Source: Verrucomicrobiaceae bacterium
GTDB taxonomy: Bacteria > Verrucomicrobiota > Verrucomicrobiia > Verrucomicrobiales > Akkermansiaceae
DNA: 64,000 nucleotides
Reading direction: 5' to 3'
Assembly (NCBI GenBank): GCA_027491155.1
Contig: JAIXWR010000012.1
Span: 305,288-369,287, forward strand
This document shows positions 24,878-33,495 of this stretch, piece after piece; position 1 is the first letter of the stretch, and each line of letters opens with the position of its first letter. Position numbers and translations under genes: made by a program. Below the pieces are notes generated by a model, which ran no database searches, had not been told where the DNA came from, and saw nothing but the letters and a program-made list of their open reading frames with translations.

Positions 24878-26392
24878 TCATTGGTTCTTTCTCCCTTTGG
24901 CTCCTCCGGAAGGCTTCCTGGTTGGCACGGATCGGGCGGGGTCCATCCGTTTATAGTCCCGCGGGGTCGGACCACCGCCGAACTGCTCCCAATACCAGAC
25001 GGCAAAGGGATTCAATTTCGGACCGATGGCCTTCTCGTTCACCATCAGCGGCAGGCAATCGGCCCACCATTGGTCGAATGCCGCGCCCAATTCGCGCATG
25101 ACTTCTGGATGCTCCTCGGCCACGTCGTTCTTCTGGCCGTAGTCCTTGGAGAGATCGAACAACTGCCAGTCCGGCCGGCTGCCGCCCTTCTCGCTGACCA
25201 TCGCCCAACGGGTGTTGCGGACGGCCGCCATCCTGAACTTCGATTGGTTCGGGTCGGCGTTTTTCTCCCAACGCCCTTGATGGGTGAACAAGAGCCGGTC
25301 CGGCCATTCGGCCCCGGGATTCTTCAACAGCGGCAGCAGGCTCCGGCCTTCGATCTGACCCCGGACTTCGGGGGACAAGGCGACTCCGGCGATCTCGGCC
25401 AGGGTGGGAAACACGTCGATGTGGGCGGCCAGCGCCTTGGTCGAGGCGGGCTCCAGCGATCCCGGCCAGCGCCAGAACGAGGAAGCGCGGGTGCCGCCGA
25501 GCCAGGCCGTGCCCTTCTTGCCCCGCATCCCGGCATTGAAGACTCCTTCGCCCGCCGCCGTGCCGTTGTCGTTCATGAAGATCACGAGCGTGTCCCGCTC
25601 GATGCCCCAGTCCTTGAGATCCGCCATCAGCTTGCCGACGTTCGCGTCGATGTTGTGGATCATGCCGTAGAAATGGGCGAGCGCCTTGTTAGGGACCTTG
25701 CCGTCGTAAAGCGCGGCGTCCTCCGGCCGGGCGATGTAGGGCGAATGCGGGGCGTTGGTGGGAATGTAGGCGAAGAAGGGCTTGCCCGCTTCCTTCTGCG
25801 ACTTCATCCAACCGCCGGCCTGGCGGAAGAACAGGTCGGTGCAGTAGCCCTCGGTCTTTACGAACTTGCCGTTGTGCAGGATGGCCGGGTTGAAATACTT
25901 GTTGCCGGGGGCATCGCCACAGGAGCCGGGATAGGACTGACCGATGCCGCCACCGCCGTGGATGAACATCTCGGTGAAGCCGCGCGCGGAAGGCAGGTGG
26001 TCCTTTTCGTCCCCCAAATGCCACTTGCCGAAAATGCCGGTGGCATAGCCCGCGTCGCGCAGCACCTGGGCGAGCGTGATCGCGCCGGGTGCGAGGCGTT
26101 CGCGTTCGAGGATGGTGTGGGTCACCCCGTTCTTGAATTCGTGGCGGCCGGTGAACAGGGCGCTGCGCGTCGGCGAGCAGGTCGGGCTGACGTGGAAATC
26201 CTCGAAGCGCACGCCTTCGGAACGCAAGCGGTCGAGGTGGGGCGTCTTGAGGATGGGATTGCCGTGCGCGGAGATATCGCCGTAGCCCTGATCGTCGGTG
26301 ATGATGAGGACGATGTTGGGCCGCGATGCCGCATGGGCGGGAGCCAAGGCGAGCACGAGGGACGCTGCGAACCATCTCGCAAAGGTTTTCAT
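24878..26392 (-). CDS. Exported sulfatase (arylsulfatase family S1)
   Basis: A 504-residue periplasmic or secreted sulfatase with a signal peptide (MKTFARWFAASLVLALAPAHA). Metal ligands appear in NIVLIITDDQGYGD (D33, D34). The formylglycine site is CSPTR at residues 72-76 within the extended motif through ALFTGR, a cysteine-type site needing an FGE or anSME enzyme, which is not in the window. FGKWHLG and IFMNDNG are further family motifs. An ATG two codons upstream is an alternative start. It lies between the Gfo/Idh and FAD oxidoreductase genes, suggesting use of a sulfated glycan; the exact substrate cannot be read from sequence. Confidence 0.92.
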   Translation of the reverse strand: MKTFARWFAASLVLALAPAHAASRPNIVLIITDDQGYGDISAHGNPILKTPHLDRLRSEGVRFEDFHVSPTCSPTRSALFTGRHEFKNGVTHTILERERLAPGAITLAQVLRDAGYATGIFGKWHLGDEKDHLPSARGFTEMFIHGGGGIGQSYPGSCGDAPGNKYFNPAILHNGKFVKTEGYCTDLFFRQAGGWMKSQKEAGKPFFAYIPTNAPHSPYIARPEDAALYDGKVPNKALAHFYGMIHNIDANVGKLMADLKDWGIERDTLVIFMNDNGTAAGEGVFNAGMRGKKGTAWLGGTRASSFWRWPGSLEPASTKALAAHIDVFPTLAEIAGVALSPEVRGQIEGRSLLPLLKNPGAEWPDRLLFTHQGRWEKNADPNQSKFRMAAVRNTRWAMVSEKGGSRPDWQLFDLSKDYGQKNDVAEEHPEVMRELGAAFDQWWADCLPLMVNEKAIGPKLNPFAVWYWEQFGGGPTPRDYKRMDPARSVPTRKPSGGAKGRKNQ

Positions 26393-26519
26393 GGGCATGG
26401 AACGGGTGGTTGGGCTTCGGAGCAGGAGCTGGAGTTCGTGCGAGGTCGTGGCGCTTCGCCGTGAAACCGCGACGGCTTCGCTGGCCAGCTGCGGACACGG
26501 TGCGGAGAAAGCGACTGCA

Positions 26520-27794
26520 TCAAACGTATTCCCATCCCGCACGCGGCTTGCGGCGGGTCAGGGCGTTGGCACCTTCATCGCCGGAGAACTCCTCCTTGGC
26601 GGGATCCCAGTTCAGCTTGCGGCGCAATTTGTAGCCGATGTTGGCAAGGTGGCAGACCGAGGCCGTGCGGTGGCCGGTCTCGACCGAGCAGATCGGTTCC
26701 TCGCGGCTTTTGATGCAGTCGAGCCAGTTGCGGAGGTGGTCTTTGGAAGGCATGGCGCGCCGGTCCTTTTCGCCGAGCGGGGCCGTAAGGATCTCCGGCG
26801 GATCGCTTTCGAGGAGATTCCGGTCCACCCGGAGCGTGCCTTTCGTCCCCTCGAAAGTGCAGCCGCTGGGACCGCCGTGGATCATCACCACGCCGCTCGC
26901 GTAGGTGAACTTCAAGCCGGTCTCGCCCTCGGCCGGCGGCTCGATCGAAACCGGGCCGCTGGCATCCATGCCCAGCGCCCACTGGGCGATGTCGAAGTGA
27001 TGCGCCCCCATGTCGGCCAGCATGCCGCCGGCGTATTCCTCATACTGGCGGAAGGCCGGGAAGTGGTTGTGGAGGCCCTTGGGGCAAAGTTCCTCGTGAT
27101 AGCCGCGCAAGGGCGCGGGGCCGAGCCAGAGGTCCCAGTTCAGGTTGTCGGGCTTGGGCTGCTCCGGGAGGTCGCAGGGCCGCGAAGGCCCGCCGACGCC
27201 GACCCGGACGGTCTTGATGTCGCCCAGCCGGCCCGCCCAGATGGTCTCGACCGCCTTGCGGAAGCGGCCGCCGAATTCGCTGCGCTGCTGGCTGCCGGTC
27301 TGGAACACCACCTGGTGCTTCTTCACCGCATTCACCAGCAGCCGGCCTTCCTCGATGGTCCGGGTCAGCGGCTTCTCGCAATAGATGTCGAGCTTCCGCG
27401 CCGCCGCGGCGAGCGCCGGGTGGACGTGCATGTGATCCGGCGTCATGATCACCACCGCGTCCAGATCGTCGCGGCCGAGCAGTTCGCGGTAGTCGACGTA
27501 GGTCGCGCAGCCCTTGTAAGCGCCCGACTTCACGTCCTCGGCATAGCGCTTTTCCACCACCTCCTTGGCCTTGGCCAGCCGGGTGCCTTCGACCTCGCAT
27601 ACCGCCACGATCCGGACATCCGCCTGGCGCAGCGCGTGATCCATCACCCCGTAGGCCCGCTTGCCGTAACCGATGAAGGCGATGTTAAGCCGCCCGTTGG
27701 CGGGAGCGGCGTGGAGCAGCGAAGGCCCGAGCGCGGCGGTCGCGGTGGCTCCGGTGAGGAAGCGGCGGCGGGAAAGGGAAGTGAGGATTTGCAC
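26520..27794 (-). CDS. Tat-exported Gfo/Idh/MocA-family oxidoreductase
   Basis: A 424-residue enzyme with a GTG start and the twin-arginine signal SLSRRRFLTGATATAALG. The Rossmann motif is IAFIGYGKRAYG, followed by YCEKPLTRT with the conserved EKP lysine, and GGMLADMGAHHFDIAQWAL carries the catalytic-region histidines. This is the exported subgroup frequent in Verrucomicrobiota and Planctomycetota; at least some exported Gfo/Idh enzymes are glycosidases or dehydrogenases acting on glycans. It is the first gene of a run with the sulfatase and FAD oxidoreductase, separated from the sulfatase by 127 bp in which I see no gene. Confidence 0.85.
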   Translation of the reverse strand: MQILTSLSRRRFLTGATATAALGPSLLHAAPANGRLNIAFIGYGKRAYGVMDHALRQADVRIVAVCEVEGTRLAKAKEVVEKRYAEDVKSGAYKGCATYVDYRELLGRDDLDAVVIMTPDHMHVHPALAAAARKLDIYCEKPLTRTIEEGRLLVNAVKKHQVVFQTGSQQRSEFGGRFRKAVETIWAGRLGDIKTVRVGVGGPSRPCDLPEQPKPDNLNWDLWLGPAPLRGYHEELCPKGLHNHFPAFRQYEEYAGGMLADMGAHHFDIAQWALGMDASGPVSIEPPAEGETGLKFTYASGVVMIHGGPSGCTFEGTKGTLRVDRNLLESDPPEILTAPLGEKDRRAMPSKDHLRNWLDCIKSREEPICSVETGHRTASVCHLANIGYKLRRKLNWDPAKEEFSGDEGANALTRRKPRAGWEYV

Positions 27795-27834
27795 GTCCGG
27801 GCTTACGTGATCCCCCGTTCGATGTTTCAGGGAG

Positions 27835-27977
27835 GAAGCTCGCTCCCGCGTTCGAACCCTAGGCCTGCGGTAGGGTTCTCATCCCACTCTCTCCCCGGGC
27901 AATGCGGACCGCCAAAGCAAAACGGCCCGCAGCTTGGTGCGGGCCGTTTTGACGAAAGTGGCGGAGAGAGTGGGATT
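27835..27977. repeat. Tandem copy A of the tRNA-Ser 3' flank
   Basis: About 142 bp nearly identical to 28026-28168, offset 191 bp. It holds a hairpin (GAACCCTA 27854-27861 with TAGGGTTC 27871-27878), a 14-bp inverted repeat (ATCCCACTCTCTCC 27881-27894 with GGAGAGAGTGGGAT 27963-27976) and a terminator hairpin inside it. The right end is a copy of the last 14 bases of tRNA-Ser plus GCCA. The tRNA body is missing from this copy. Confidence 0.75.
27919..27950 (-). terminator. Terminator hairpin in copy A
   Basis: AAAACGGCCCGC, loop AGCTTGGT, GCGGGCCGTTTT: an 8-bp GC stem extended by A/T pairs, symmetrical and so usable from both strands. Confidence 0.7.
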
Positions 27978-28025
27978 GGCTGCGCCCATGCCAGTTTGCG
28001 CTGCGCGGGTATTGGATCTGCTCGC

Positions 28026-28168
28026 GAAGCTCGCTCCTGCGTTCGAACCCTAGGCCTGCGGCAGGGTTCTCATCCCACTCTCTCCGGAGGCAATGCGGAC
28101 CGCCAAAACAAAACGGCCCGCAGCGTATTGCGGGCCGTTCTGACGAAATTGGCGGAGAGAGTGGGATT
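28026..28168. repeat. Tandem copy B of the flank, continuous with the intact tRNA-Ser
   Basis: The counterpart of copy A with a few substitutions (for example CAGGGTTC for TAGGGTTC, and a different hairpin loop). The inverted repeat ATCCCACTCTCTCC (28072-28085) pairs with the tRNA 3' end itself (28154-28167). Confidence 0.75.
28110..28140 (-). terminator. Terminator of tRNA-Ser
   Basis: On the minus strand the hairpin CGGCCCGC-AATACGCT-GCGGGCCG (28114-28137) is followed by TTTTG. It begins 13 bases after the encoded CCA end of the tRNA. Confidence 0.75.
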
Positions 28169-28242
28169 CGAACCCACGGTAGGTGTTAAGCCTACGTTCG
28201 ATTTCGAGTCGAGTGCCTTAAACCGAGCTCAGCCATCTCTCC
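28150..28242 (-). tRNA. tRNA-Ser (anticodon CGA)
   Basis: The minus strand begins GGAGAGATGGCTGAG and ends TCTCTCCGCCA, with an encoded CCA at 28152-28150. The acceptor stem GGAGAGA/TCTCTCC is perfect, the T arm is GTGGGTTCGAATCCCAC, and the long variable arm (GTAGGCTTAACACCTAC) marks a class II tRNA. The anticodon loop is CTCGAAA, so the anticodon is CGA, reading UCG. The stem pair next to the anticodon arm base (C-A) is mismatched. Confidence 0.93.
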
Positions 28243-28261
28243 TTTTTGCGGCTGGGGGCGG

Positions 28262-28289
28262 AAATTAGCAACGCGACCCGGCTTGTAAA
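28262..28289 (-). promoter_or_regulatory. Promoter of tRNA-Ser
   Basis: On the minus strand TTTACA (28284-28289), a 16-bp spacer and TAATTT (28262-28267), ending about 20 bp before the tRNA 5' end. The bases after the -10 are CCGCCCCC, similar to those after the secG -10. Confidence 0.6.
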
Positions 28290-28329
28290 GCCCGCGCTTG
28301 GGCAAATCCTCGCTTTCCGCCGGACCTGC

Positions 28330-28905
28330 TCATTCTTCCTCCGGCCGGGCGGTCGCCGCGATCGCGTCGGGGCGCTTGGCCTCGGCCACGCTTTCGGAAG
28401 CCGGCAGCGGGGCGACATGCCCGGACACCTGCTCGACGTCGCTACGGTTACGCCGCACCGCCTCGCGGTAGATGAAATCGACCGCCGCCCCGGAAAGAAG
28501 GATCACCGCGGCCACCGCCCCCATGCCCATCACCCACCAGCGCTCCGAAGACCTGGCGCGCCCGAAGGCAGCCTCGCACTCCTCCTCCCGCAGCTTGGGC
28601 GGAGCCGCCCGTTTCAAAGGCGGCAGCACCTGGAAGGCCGGATGCAGTTCCAGCGACTCCGGCGAAATCTCGAAGCCGGGCGTGCGGGAACGGACCACGG
28701 GCTCGGGAAAGGCGGGACGCCCGGCAAAGGACGCGAAATCCTCCGCCGGCAAGCCATCCCAATCCGGCGCGCAGGCCGGACCCAGCAGCACCCTGCGAAC
28801 ATCGCCGGCACGCACGAATTCGTCCGGGAACTCCCCGCCGTCCGGCGCCGGCGCATCATCGCGCGAAGCAACGGGCAAGGGGCTCAGATTGTCGGGTAGG
28901 AACAC
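28330..28905 (-). CDS. Hypothetical single-helix membrane protein
   Basis: 191 residues from a GTG at 28905 (MFLPDNLSPLPVASRDD); a TTG at 28962 is a longer alternative. I do not recognise a family. The N-terminal two thirds are proline- and acid-rich and probably cytoplasmic and disordered. One transmembrane helix follows (WWVMGMGAVAAVILLSGAAVDFIY), then a short hydrophilic tail. It lies between the tRNA-Ser promoter and the divergent ACT-domain gene. Confidence 0.55.
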   Translation of the reverse strand: MFLPDNLSPLPVASRDDAPAPDGGEFPDEFVRAGDVRRVLLGPACAPDWDGLPAEDFASFAGRPAFPEPVVRSRTPGFEISPESLELHPAFQVLPPLKRAAPPKLREEECEAAFGRARSSERWWVMGMGAVAAVILLSGAAVDFIYREAVRRNRSDVEQVSGHVAPLPASESVAEAKRPDAIAATARPEEE

Positions 28906-29035
28906 GGCGGAAAAAGTTACCGGAAGATGTATCCGCTGCCCTTGAACATGGTCAATGATCAATTTTTCTTAAAGAAAACGACCGAATTCTAAAAAAGAAC
29001 TGACGCGAGGGAGCCCGGGATGCTTGGTTAGGCCC

Positions 29036-29551
29036 ATGCACGCTTCCATCGTGATGACCGTCCTCGCCAGCGACCGCCCCGGCTTGGTGAGCACCCTTTC
29101 GGAGACCATCGCGGCCCACGGGGGCAGTTGGCAGGAAAGCCGGATGGCCCGGTTGGCGGGGCAGTTCGCGGGCATCCTGCGGGTCGAATGCCCGGCCGGT
29201 CAGGCGGACGGCTTGCTCGGTGCCTTGAAGGAGCTGGAAAGCGAGGGGATCGCCGTCCAGGCCCGGCTCGAAGCCGCGGCACCGGCCGGCCCCCGCGAGA
29301 GCATGACGCTCGATGTCGTCGGCAACGACCGCCCCGGCATCATCCGCGCGCTTTCCGCCGCCATCGCCGCGGCCGGCGGCAACGTGGAGGACCTCGCGAC
29401 CTCGCTGGAAAGCGCCCCGATGTCCGGCCATCCGATCTTCCACGCCACGGGCCGCGTGTCGCTGCCCGGCGGGGGCGATCCCGCGGCGCTGATCGCCGCG
29501 ATCGAGAACCTGGGGCCGGACCTTTCGGTCTCGGTGGCCGCCGACCGCTGA
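29036..29551 (+). CDS. Double ACT-domain protein (GcvR-like regulator)
   Basis: A 171-residue cytoplasmic protein with two ACT domains. The first starts ASIVMTVLASDRPGLVSTLSE and the second SMTLDVVGNDRPGIIRALSA, each with the D-R-P-G ligand loop. This is the architecture of the glycine-cleavage repressor accessory protein GcvR, which senses small molecules and has no DNA-binding domain of its own. The start is ATG 29036. It converges on the Amj gene with a gap of 5 bp. The effector is unknown. Confidence 0.8.
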   Translation: MHASIVMTVLASDRPGLVSTLSETIAAHGGSWQESRMARLAGQFAGILRVECPAGQADGLLGALKELESEGIAVQARLEAAAPAGPRESMTLDVVGNDRPGIIRALSAAIAAAGGNVEDLATSLESAPMSGHPIFHATGRVSLPGGGDPAALIAAIENLGPDLSVSVAADR

Positions 29552-29556
29552 CCGCC

Positions 29557-30363
29557 TCAGGCCGGAATGATCCGGGCGATCCACGCGATGAGCTGGGCGC
29601 CGGGGATCATCAGGAAATGCGCCATCACCGTGCCGAGCAGGCGGCTCCCGGCCATGCCGAAGACCGCCGCGCGGAGCTTCGAGTCGCCGTCCTCGCCACC
29701 CTTGGCCGCGCCATCGGTGACGTAGGACAGGTAGGGGTCGACGAAGGCGAACAGCAGGATGGTGCCGAAGAAGTTCACCACGGCGGAAAGCTGGCCGGTG
29801 GTCATCCGGAGCTCCGGCGCGTAGACGCCGGCGTAGAGCGAGCTGAGCACCCCGGTGGCCAGCAGGGCCGAGCCGATCACGTTCATCGCGAAGATGTTCC
29901 AGGGCAGCCGGTGGCGCGCCGCCAGGTAGCCGAAGTTCGCCTTCGACGGAATCGCCCACGAAGCACCCAGCGCCTTCAGGCCGGGGCGGGAAAGGGCGTA
30001 TTTCACCATCACCGGCAGCGAGGGGAAGCGGTCGAAGGCCCCAACCACGCTGGTCACGTAGCGCTGGAACATCGGGATCAGGCAGGCCCCTGCCAGGGTG
30101 GCCGCGCTGGCGGAAAAGATCAGCAGGTGGAACTCGTGCTGGAGCCCGGCGGTCAGGCCGGAATCGATCCCCGACTCGACGCGCTTCGACAGCGCGGGCG
30201 TGAGCAGCGTGTTCGAGGTCCGCGAAACGAGGACCAGGATGTTGAAGAGCGAGAGGCAGAAGGCCACCTTGCCGGTCCGCGCCCCCGCGATCCGGACCCC
30301 GTAGGACAGGGTCGCGATCAAGTGGATGATCGCGATGAACAGGCAGAGGTAGTGGATCGGCAT
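29557..30363 (-). CDS. amj: Amj-type lipid II flippase
   Basis: A 268-residue multispanning membrane protein with about six helices. The N-terminal segments AIIHLIATLSYGVRIAGARTG and LFNILVLVSRTSNTLLTPALSKRVE are characteristic of the Amj family (formerly DUF2837), which can replace MurJ in moving lipid II across the membrane for peptidoglycan synthesis. It is divergent from the carrier-protein operon across 108 bp. Confidence 0.88.
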   Translation of the reverse strand: MPIHYLCLFIAIIHLIATLSYGVRIAGARTGKVAFCLSLFNILVLVSRTSNTLLTPALSKRVESGIDSGLTAGLQHEFHLLIFSASAATLAGACLIPMFQRYVTSVVGAFDRFPSLPVMVKYALSRPGLKALGASWAIPSKANFGYLAARHRLPWNIFAMNVIGSALLATGVLSSLYAGVYAPELRMTTGQLSAVVNFFGTILLFAFVDPYLSYVTDGAAKGGEDGDSKLRAAVFGMAGSRLLGTVMAHFLMIPGAQLIAWIARIIPA

Positions 30364-30424
30364 CGGGCGGACCGGGCTTTAGCCAGCGCCTCCCGGCGCG
30401 TCAATCGTGCCGCCCCGAAACCCC

Positions 30425-30437
30425 GGGGTTGAACCCC
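30425..30437. promoter_or_regulatory. Palindrome GGGGTTGAACCCC between amj and the carrier-protein operon
   Basis: A 13-bp sequence symmetrical around its central G, lying in the 108-bp divergent spacer about 35 bp before the carrier-protein ATG. It is a possible operator for either operon or a short hairpin in the leader. No regulator gene is adjacent. Confidence 0.35.
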
Positions 30438-30471
30438 GCGGCAGCCCGCCCCTATGCTGCGCGCACGCCTC

Positions 30472-30714
30472 ATGGAACAAGAGCTGACCCTTCTCCTCCG
30501 GACCGAGATCCTCGGCACCGCGGAGGACCTCACGCCGCGGAGCGACCTGTTCGCCGCGGGATTGGACTCGATGGGCATCATGCAGCTCCTGCTATCGATC
30601 GAAGACCGCTTCGGCGTGGCGATCGATCCCGCGGAGCTGTCGCGGGAGAACTTCTCCACCGCGGAAAAAATCGCCGCCCTGATCGCCGGCAAGCAAGCGG
30701 CGGCCAGCCCTTGA
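30472..30714 (+). CDS. Acyl/peptidyl carrier protein
   Basis: An 80-residue four-helix carrier protein. The phosphopantetheine attachment serine is S33 in GLDSMGIMQLL. The start is ATG 30472 (MEQELTLLLR); an ATG six codons upstream is possible. It is the first of four tightly packed genes (carrier, HxxxD transferase, AMP ligase, halogenase-like flavoprotein), which points to a dedicated carrier rather than the fatty-acid ACP. No phosphopantetheinyl transferase is in the window. Confidence 0.9.
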   Translation: MEQELTLLLRTEILGTAEDLTPRSDLFAAGLDSMGIMQLLLSIEDRFGVAIDPAELSRENFSTAEKIAALIAGKQAAASP

Positions 30715-30724
30715 ACCCAACCCC

Positions 30725-32074
30725 GTGGCGGCGACCCGATCCATCCTCCCCGCCCTGCCCGCGACCGGCAGCGACGGCTTCCTGCTCGGCCTGGAAAGCC
30801 TGATGCGGCGAAGCGGCCAGGGCCGTCATCTGGCGGCGACCGTTCTCGAGTGCGAAGGCAAGCCGGATCTCGCCGCCATCCGCCATGCGGCGGAGATCCT
30901 CGGCCGCCGCTATCCCATCCTGCACGCCCGGATCGCGCGCAGCCGGCGCGACTGGATCGCCCGCTGGCGGCTCGATGCGGCCGAACCCGCGGCCATTCCG
31001 GTGGAACTCCGGCATCTGCCGGGCCTCGCCGCGGAAGGACTGGAAACCGGATCGCTCGAGGAATTCATCGCCGGGCGCATCAACGGCAGCGACATCGACA
31101 TCCACGCCGCCGGCCCGAACCTGCGGCTGCATGTCGTGGTCACCGCTCCGGAACGCTGGCAGCTCGTGGTGCTTTGGAGCCACTCGCTGATGGACGCGGT
31201 GGGCATGACGAAGTTCCTGCGCGAACTCGCCGCTCCGGGCGACGGCGAAAGCCCTCGCTCCGGAGGACTGGACGATCCCCCGCCCTTGCCCGGCATGTCC
31301 GCCCTCTACCGCGAGGCGCTGCCGATGATCCAGGAAATGCGCTCCTTCCCCGCGTGGCGCGTCCGCTCGCTCCACCGCAAGCACGCGCGGCCCGGGCCCT
31401 GCCGCTTCGAGGTGCTGACCTTCGATCATGCGGCCACCGCCGCGATCCGGGCGAAGATGGCGGCGACCGCCGGGGAATTACTACTTCTCCCGTATTTCGC
31501 GAGCTGCGCGGCGCGGGCGGTGCGGGCGGTCATCGCGGCGCGGCATCCGGACGAGGCGGTGCCGGTGCTGCTCTCGCTGCCGGTGCAACGTCAGAACGAT
31601 CCCGCGAAGCGCCCGCTGTTCCAGAACCACATGGTGCCCTACACCCTGTTGCTGACGGCGGAGGAGCTGGCGGACCTGAAAACGTCCGCGCGGGCCCTCT
31701 ACCGGAAATACGCGGATTTCATGCGCCGCAAGCTGCCCGCCGCGATGGACGCGCTGATGCGGATGATGGAGCGCTGCCCGTCCCGCCTCTACAACCGGCC
31801 CGCCTTCCACTACATGCGCGGCGAGCTTTGCACGCTGTTCCATTCCCACACCGGGGAGTTCGCGCCCGGGCTGGAAACGGTCTTCGGTTCGCGCGTGCTC
31901 AACGGCTACCACGTGCCGTCGGTCGGCACCCCGCCGGGGATCGGGATCTTCTGCTCCGAGCACGAGGGCCGGCTGACCCTCACCTTGTCGTGGCGCGACG
32001 GCTGCCTGTCGCCGCTGGAGCTCGACCTGCTCAAATCCACCCTGGCCGACGACCTCGGCGCGCCCCTGCCGTGA
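30725..32074 (+). CDS. HxxxD-motif acyltransferase / condensation-domain-like protein
   Basis: 449 residues, GTG start 10 bp after the carrier-protein stop. The catalytic motif of the chloramphenicol-acetyltransferase/condensation superfamily is HSLMD at residues 153-157 in LVVLWSHSLMDAVGM. The second half has VPVLLSLPVQRQN and NGYHVPSVGTPPGIGIF, consistent with the second CAT-like lobe. Its partner is probably the adjacent carrier protein: it would transfer the carrier-bound acyl group to an amine or hydroxyl acceptor. PapA-like or WS/DGAT-like roles are alternatives. Its stop overlaps the ligase start as GTGA. Confidence 0.78.
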   Translation: MAATRSILPALPATGSDGFLLGLESLMRRSGQGRHLAATVLECEGKPDLAAIRHAAEILGRRYPILHARIARSRRDWIARWRLDAAEPAAIPVELRHLPGLAAEGLETGSLEEFIAGRINGSDIDIHAAGPNLRLHVVVTAPERWQLVVLWSHSLMDAVGMTKFLRELAAPGDGESPRSGGLDDPPPLPGMSALYREALPMIQEMRSFPAWRVRSLHRKHARPGPCRFEVLTFDHAATAAIRAKMAATAGELLLLPYFASCAARAVRAVIAARHPDEAVPVLLSLPVQRQNDPAKRPLFQNHMVPYTLLLTAEELADLKTSARALYRKYADFMRRKLPAAMDALMRMMERCPSRLYNRPAFHYMRGELCTLFHSHTGEFAPGLETVFGSRVLNGYHVPSVGTPPGIGIFCSEHEGRLTLTLSWRDGCLSPLELDLLKSTLADDLGAPLP

Positions 32075-33489
32075 ACCTGATCGAAGAAATCGCACGCCTC
32101 CACGATCCCGCGGCCCTTGCCGTGGTCAGCGGGGAGCGCCGGGTGAGCTACGGCGAGCTGTTCGATCACGCCCGGGCGATCGCCGCCACCATCCGCACGC
32201 ACGACGACACCGGCCGCATCGCACGGATCGGCCTGCAGTGCCCGAACGGCGTGTCCTACATCGTGCTTTCGATGGGCGTGCTACTCTCCGGCGCCTGCCT
32301 GGTGCCGCTGGCGGAGGAACTCACCGATGCCGAACGCGCGGAGATCGCGGCGACCACCGCGCTCGACTTCATCCTCGCCGCGGACGTGCTGCCGTGGCAC
32401 GGGGACGAGGCAATCCTCACGGCGTCGGTATCGGATGGAACGCCATGGAAACTCCACCGCTGCGATCCGCCGGCACCGGCTTTCCCCGAGGACGGCTTCC
32501 AGGCGCTGAACCCCGCCTTCATCCGCTTCAGTTCCGGCACCACCGGCACCAGCAAGGGGGTGGTGCTGTCCCACGAAACCCTGCTCGCGCGGATCACCGC
32601 CGCGAACGAAGGCCTGCAAATCGACCCGCGGGACCGGGTGCTGTGGATGCTGCCGATGGCGCACCATTTCGCGGTGTCGATCGTGCTCTACCTCCACGCC
32701 GGCGCGACCACGGTGCTCGAGCATTCGTCGATGCGGGAGGACATCCTCGCCACCGCGGAAAGGCACGACGCCACCGTCATCTACGGCTCGCCCTTCCACT
32801 TCGCGATGCTTTCCGGCGACAGCGGTTCCTTCCTGTGGCCCTCGCTGCGCCTCGCCGTCGCGACCGCCGCGGCCTTGCCGGAAGCCACCGCGCGGGCCTT
32901 CGACCGGCGCTTCGGCAAGCCCTTGCACCAGGGACTCGGGATCATCGAGGTGGGGTTGTCGGTCATCAACCTCGAAGCCGCGCGCGAGAAGCCGGCATCG
33001 CTCGGCAAGCCCTTGCCCGCCTACGAGGTCGAGCTGCGCGACGACGAGTTCCACGTCCGCGGCCCGGGTCTGTTGGATGCCTATCTCGTCCCGTGGAATC
33101 CTTCGCCGCTCGACGGCGGCTGGTTCGCCAGCGGCGATCTCGTGCGGCGCGACGAGGACGGCCACCTTTACCTGATGGGCCGCAAGAAGTCGGTGATCAA
33201 CGTCGCCGGCATGAAGGTCTTCCCCGAGGAAGTGGAGCAGGTGCTCAACGGTCATCCCGCCGTCTTCCGCAGCCGGGTGCTAGGCCGCGAGCATCCGCAG
33301 ATGGGCCAGGTGCCGGTGGCGGAGATCATCCCCGCCGACCCCGCCGCGCCGCCGAAGCCGGTCGAACTCCAGCGCCATTGCAAGGCCGTGCTTTCCGCCT
33401 ACAAGGTGCCCCTGGTCTTCAAGATGGTGGAAGAACTGCCGCTCACCGCGTCGGGGAAGATCAAGCGAATCCTCGATGAAACCCCGTAG
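32071..33489 (+). CDS. AMP-forming acyl/aryl ligase loading the carrier protein
   Basis: 472 residues of the ANL superfamily. Core motifs are FSSGTTGTSKGVVLSH (residues 153-168), GWFASGDLVRRDEDGHLYL, GRKKSVINVAGMKVFPEEVE and the C-terminal LPLTASGKIKR with the catalytic lysine. The GTG start overlaps the transferase stop. The family activates a carboxylate with ATP and passes it to CoA or a carrier; with a carrier gene two positions upstream, loading of that carrier is the likely role. The substrate acid cannot be predicted from the motifs visible. Confidence 0.88.
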   Translation: MNLIEEIARLHDPAALAVVSGERRVSYGELFDHARAIAATIRTHDDTGRIARIGLQCPNGVSYIVLSMGVLLSGACLVPLAEELTDAERAEIAATTALDFILAADVLPWHGDEAILTASVSDGTPWKLHRCDPPAPAFPEDGFQALNPAFIRFSSGTTGTSKGVVLSHETLLARITAANEGLQIDPRDRVLWMLPMAHHFAVSIVLYLHAGATTVLEHSSMREDILATAERHDATVIYGSPFHFAMLSGDSGSFLWPSLRLAVATAAALPEATARAFDRRFGKPLHQGLGIIEVGLSVINLEAAREKPASLGKPLPAYEVELRDDEFHVRGPGLLDAYLVPWNPSPLDGGWFASGDLVRRDEDGHLYLMGRKKSVINVAGMKVFPEEVEQVLNGHPAVFRSRVLGREHPQMGQVPVAEIIPADPAAPPKPVELQRHCKAVLSAYKVPLVFKMVEELPLTASGKIKRILDETP

Positions 33490-33495
33490 CGCCCC

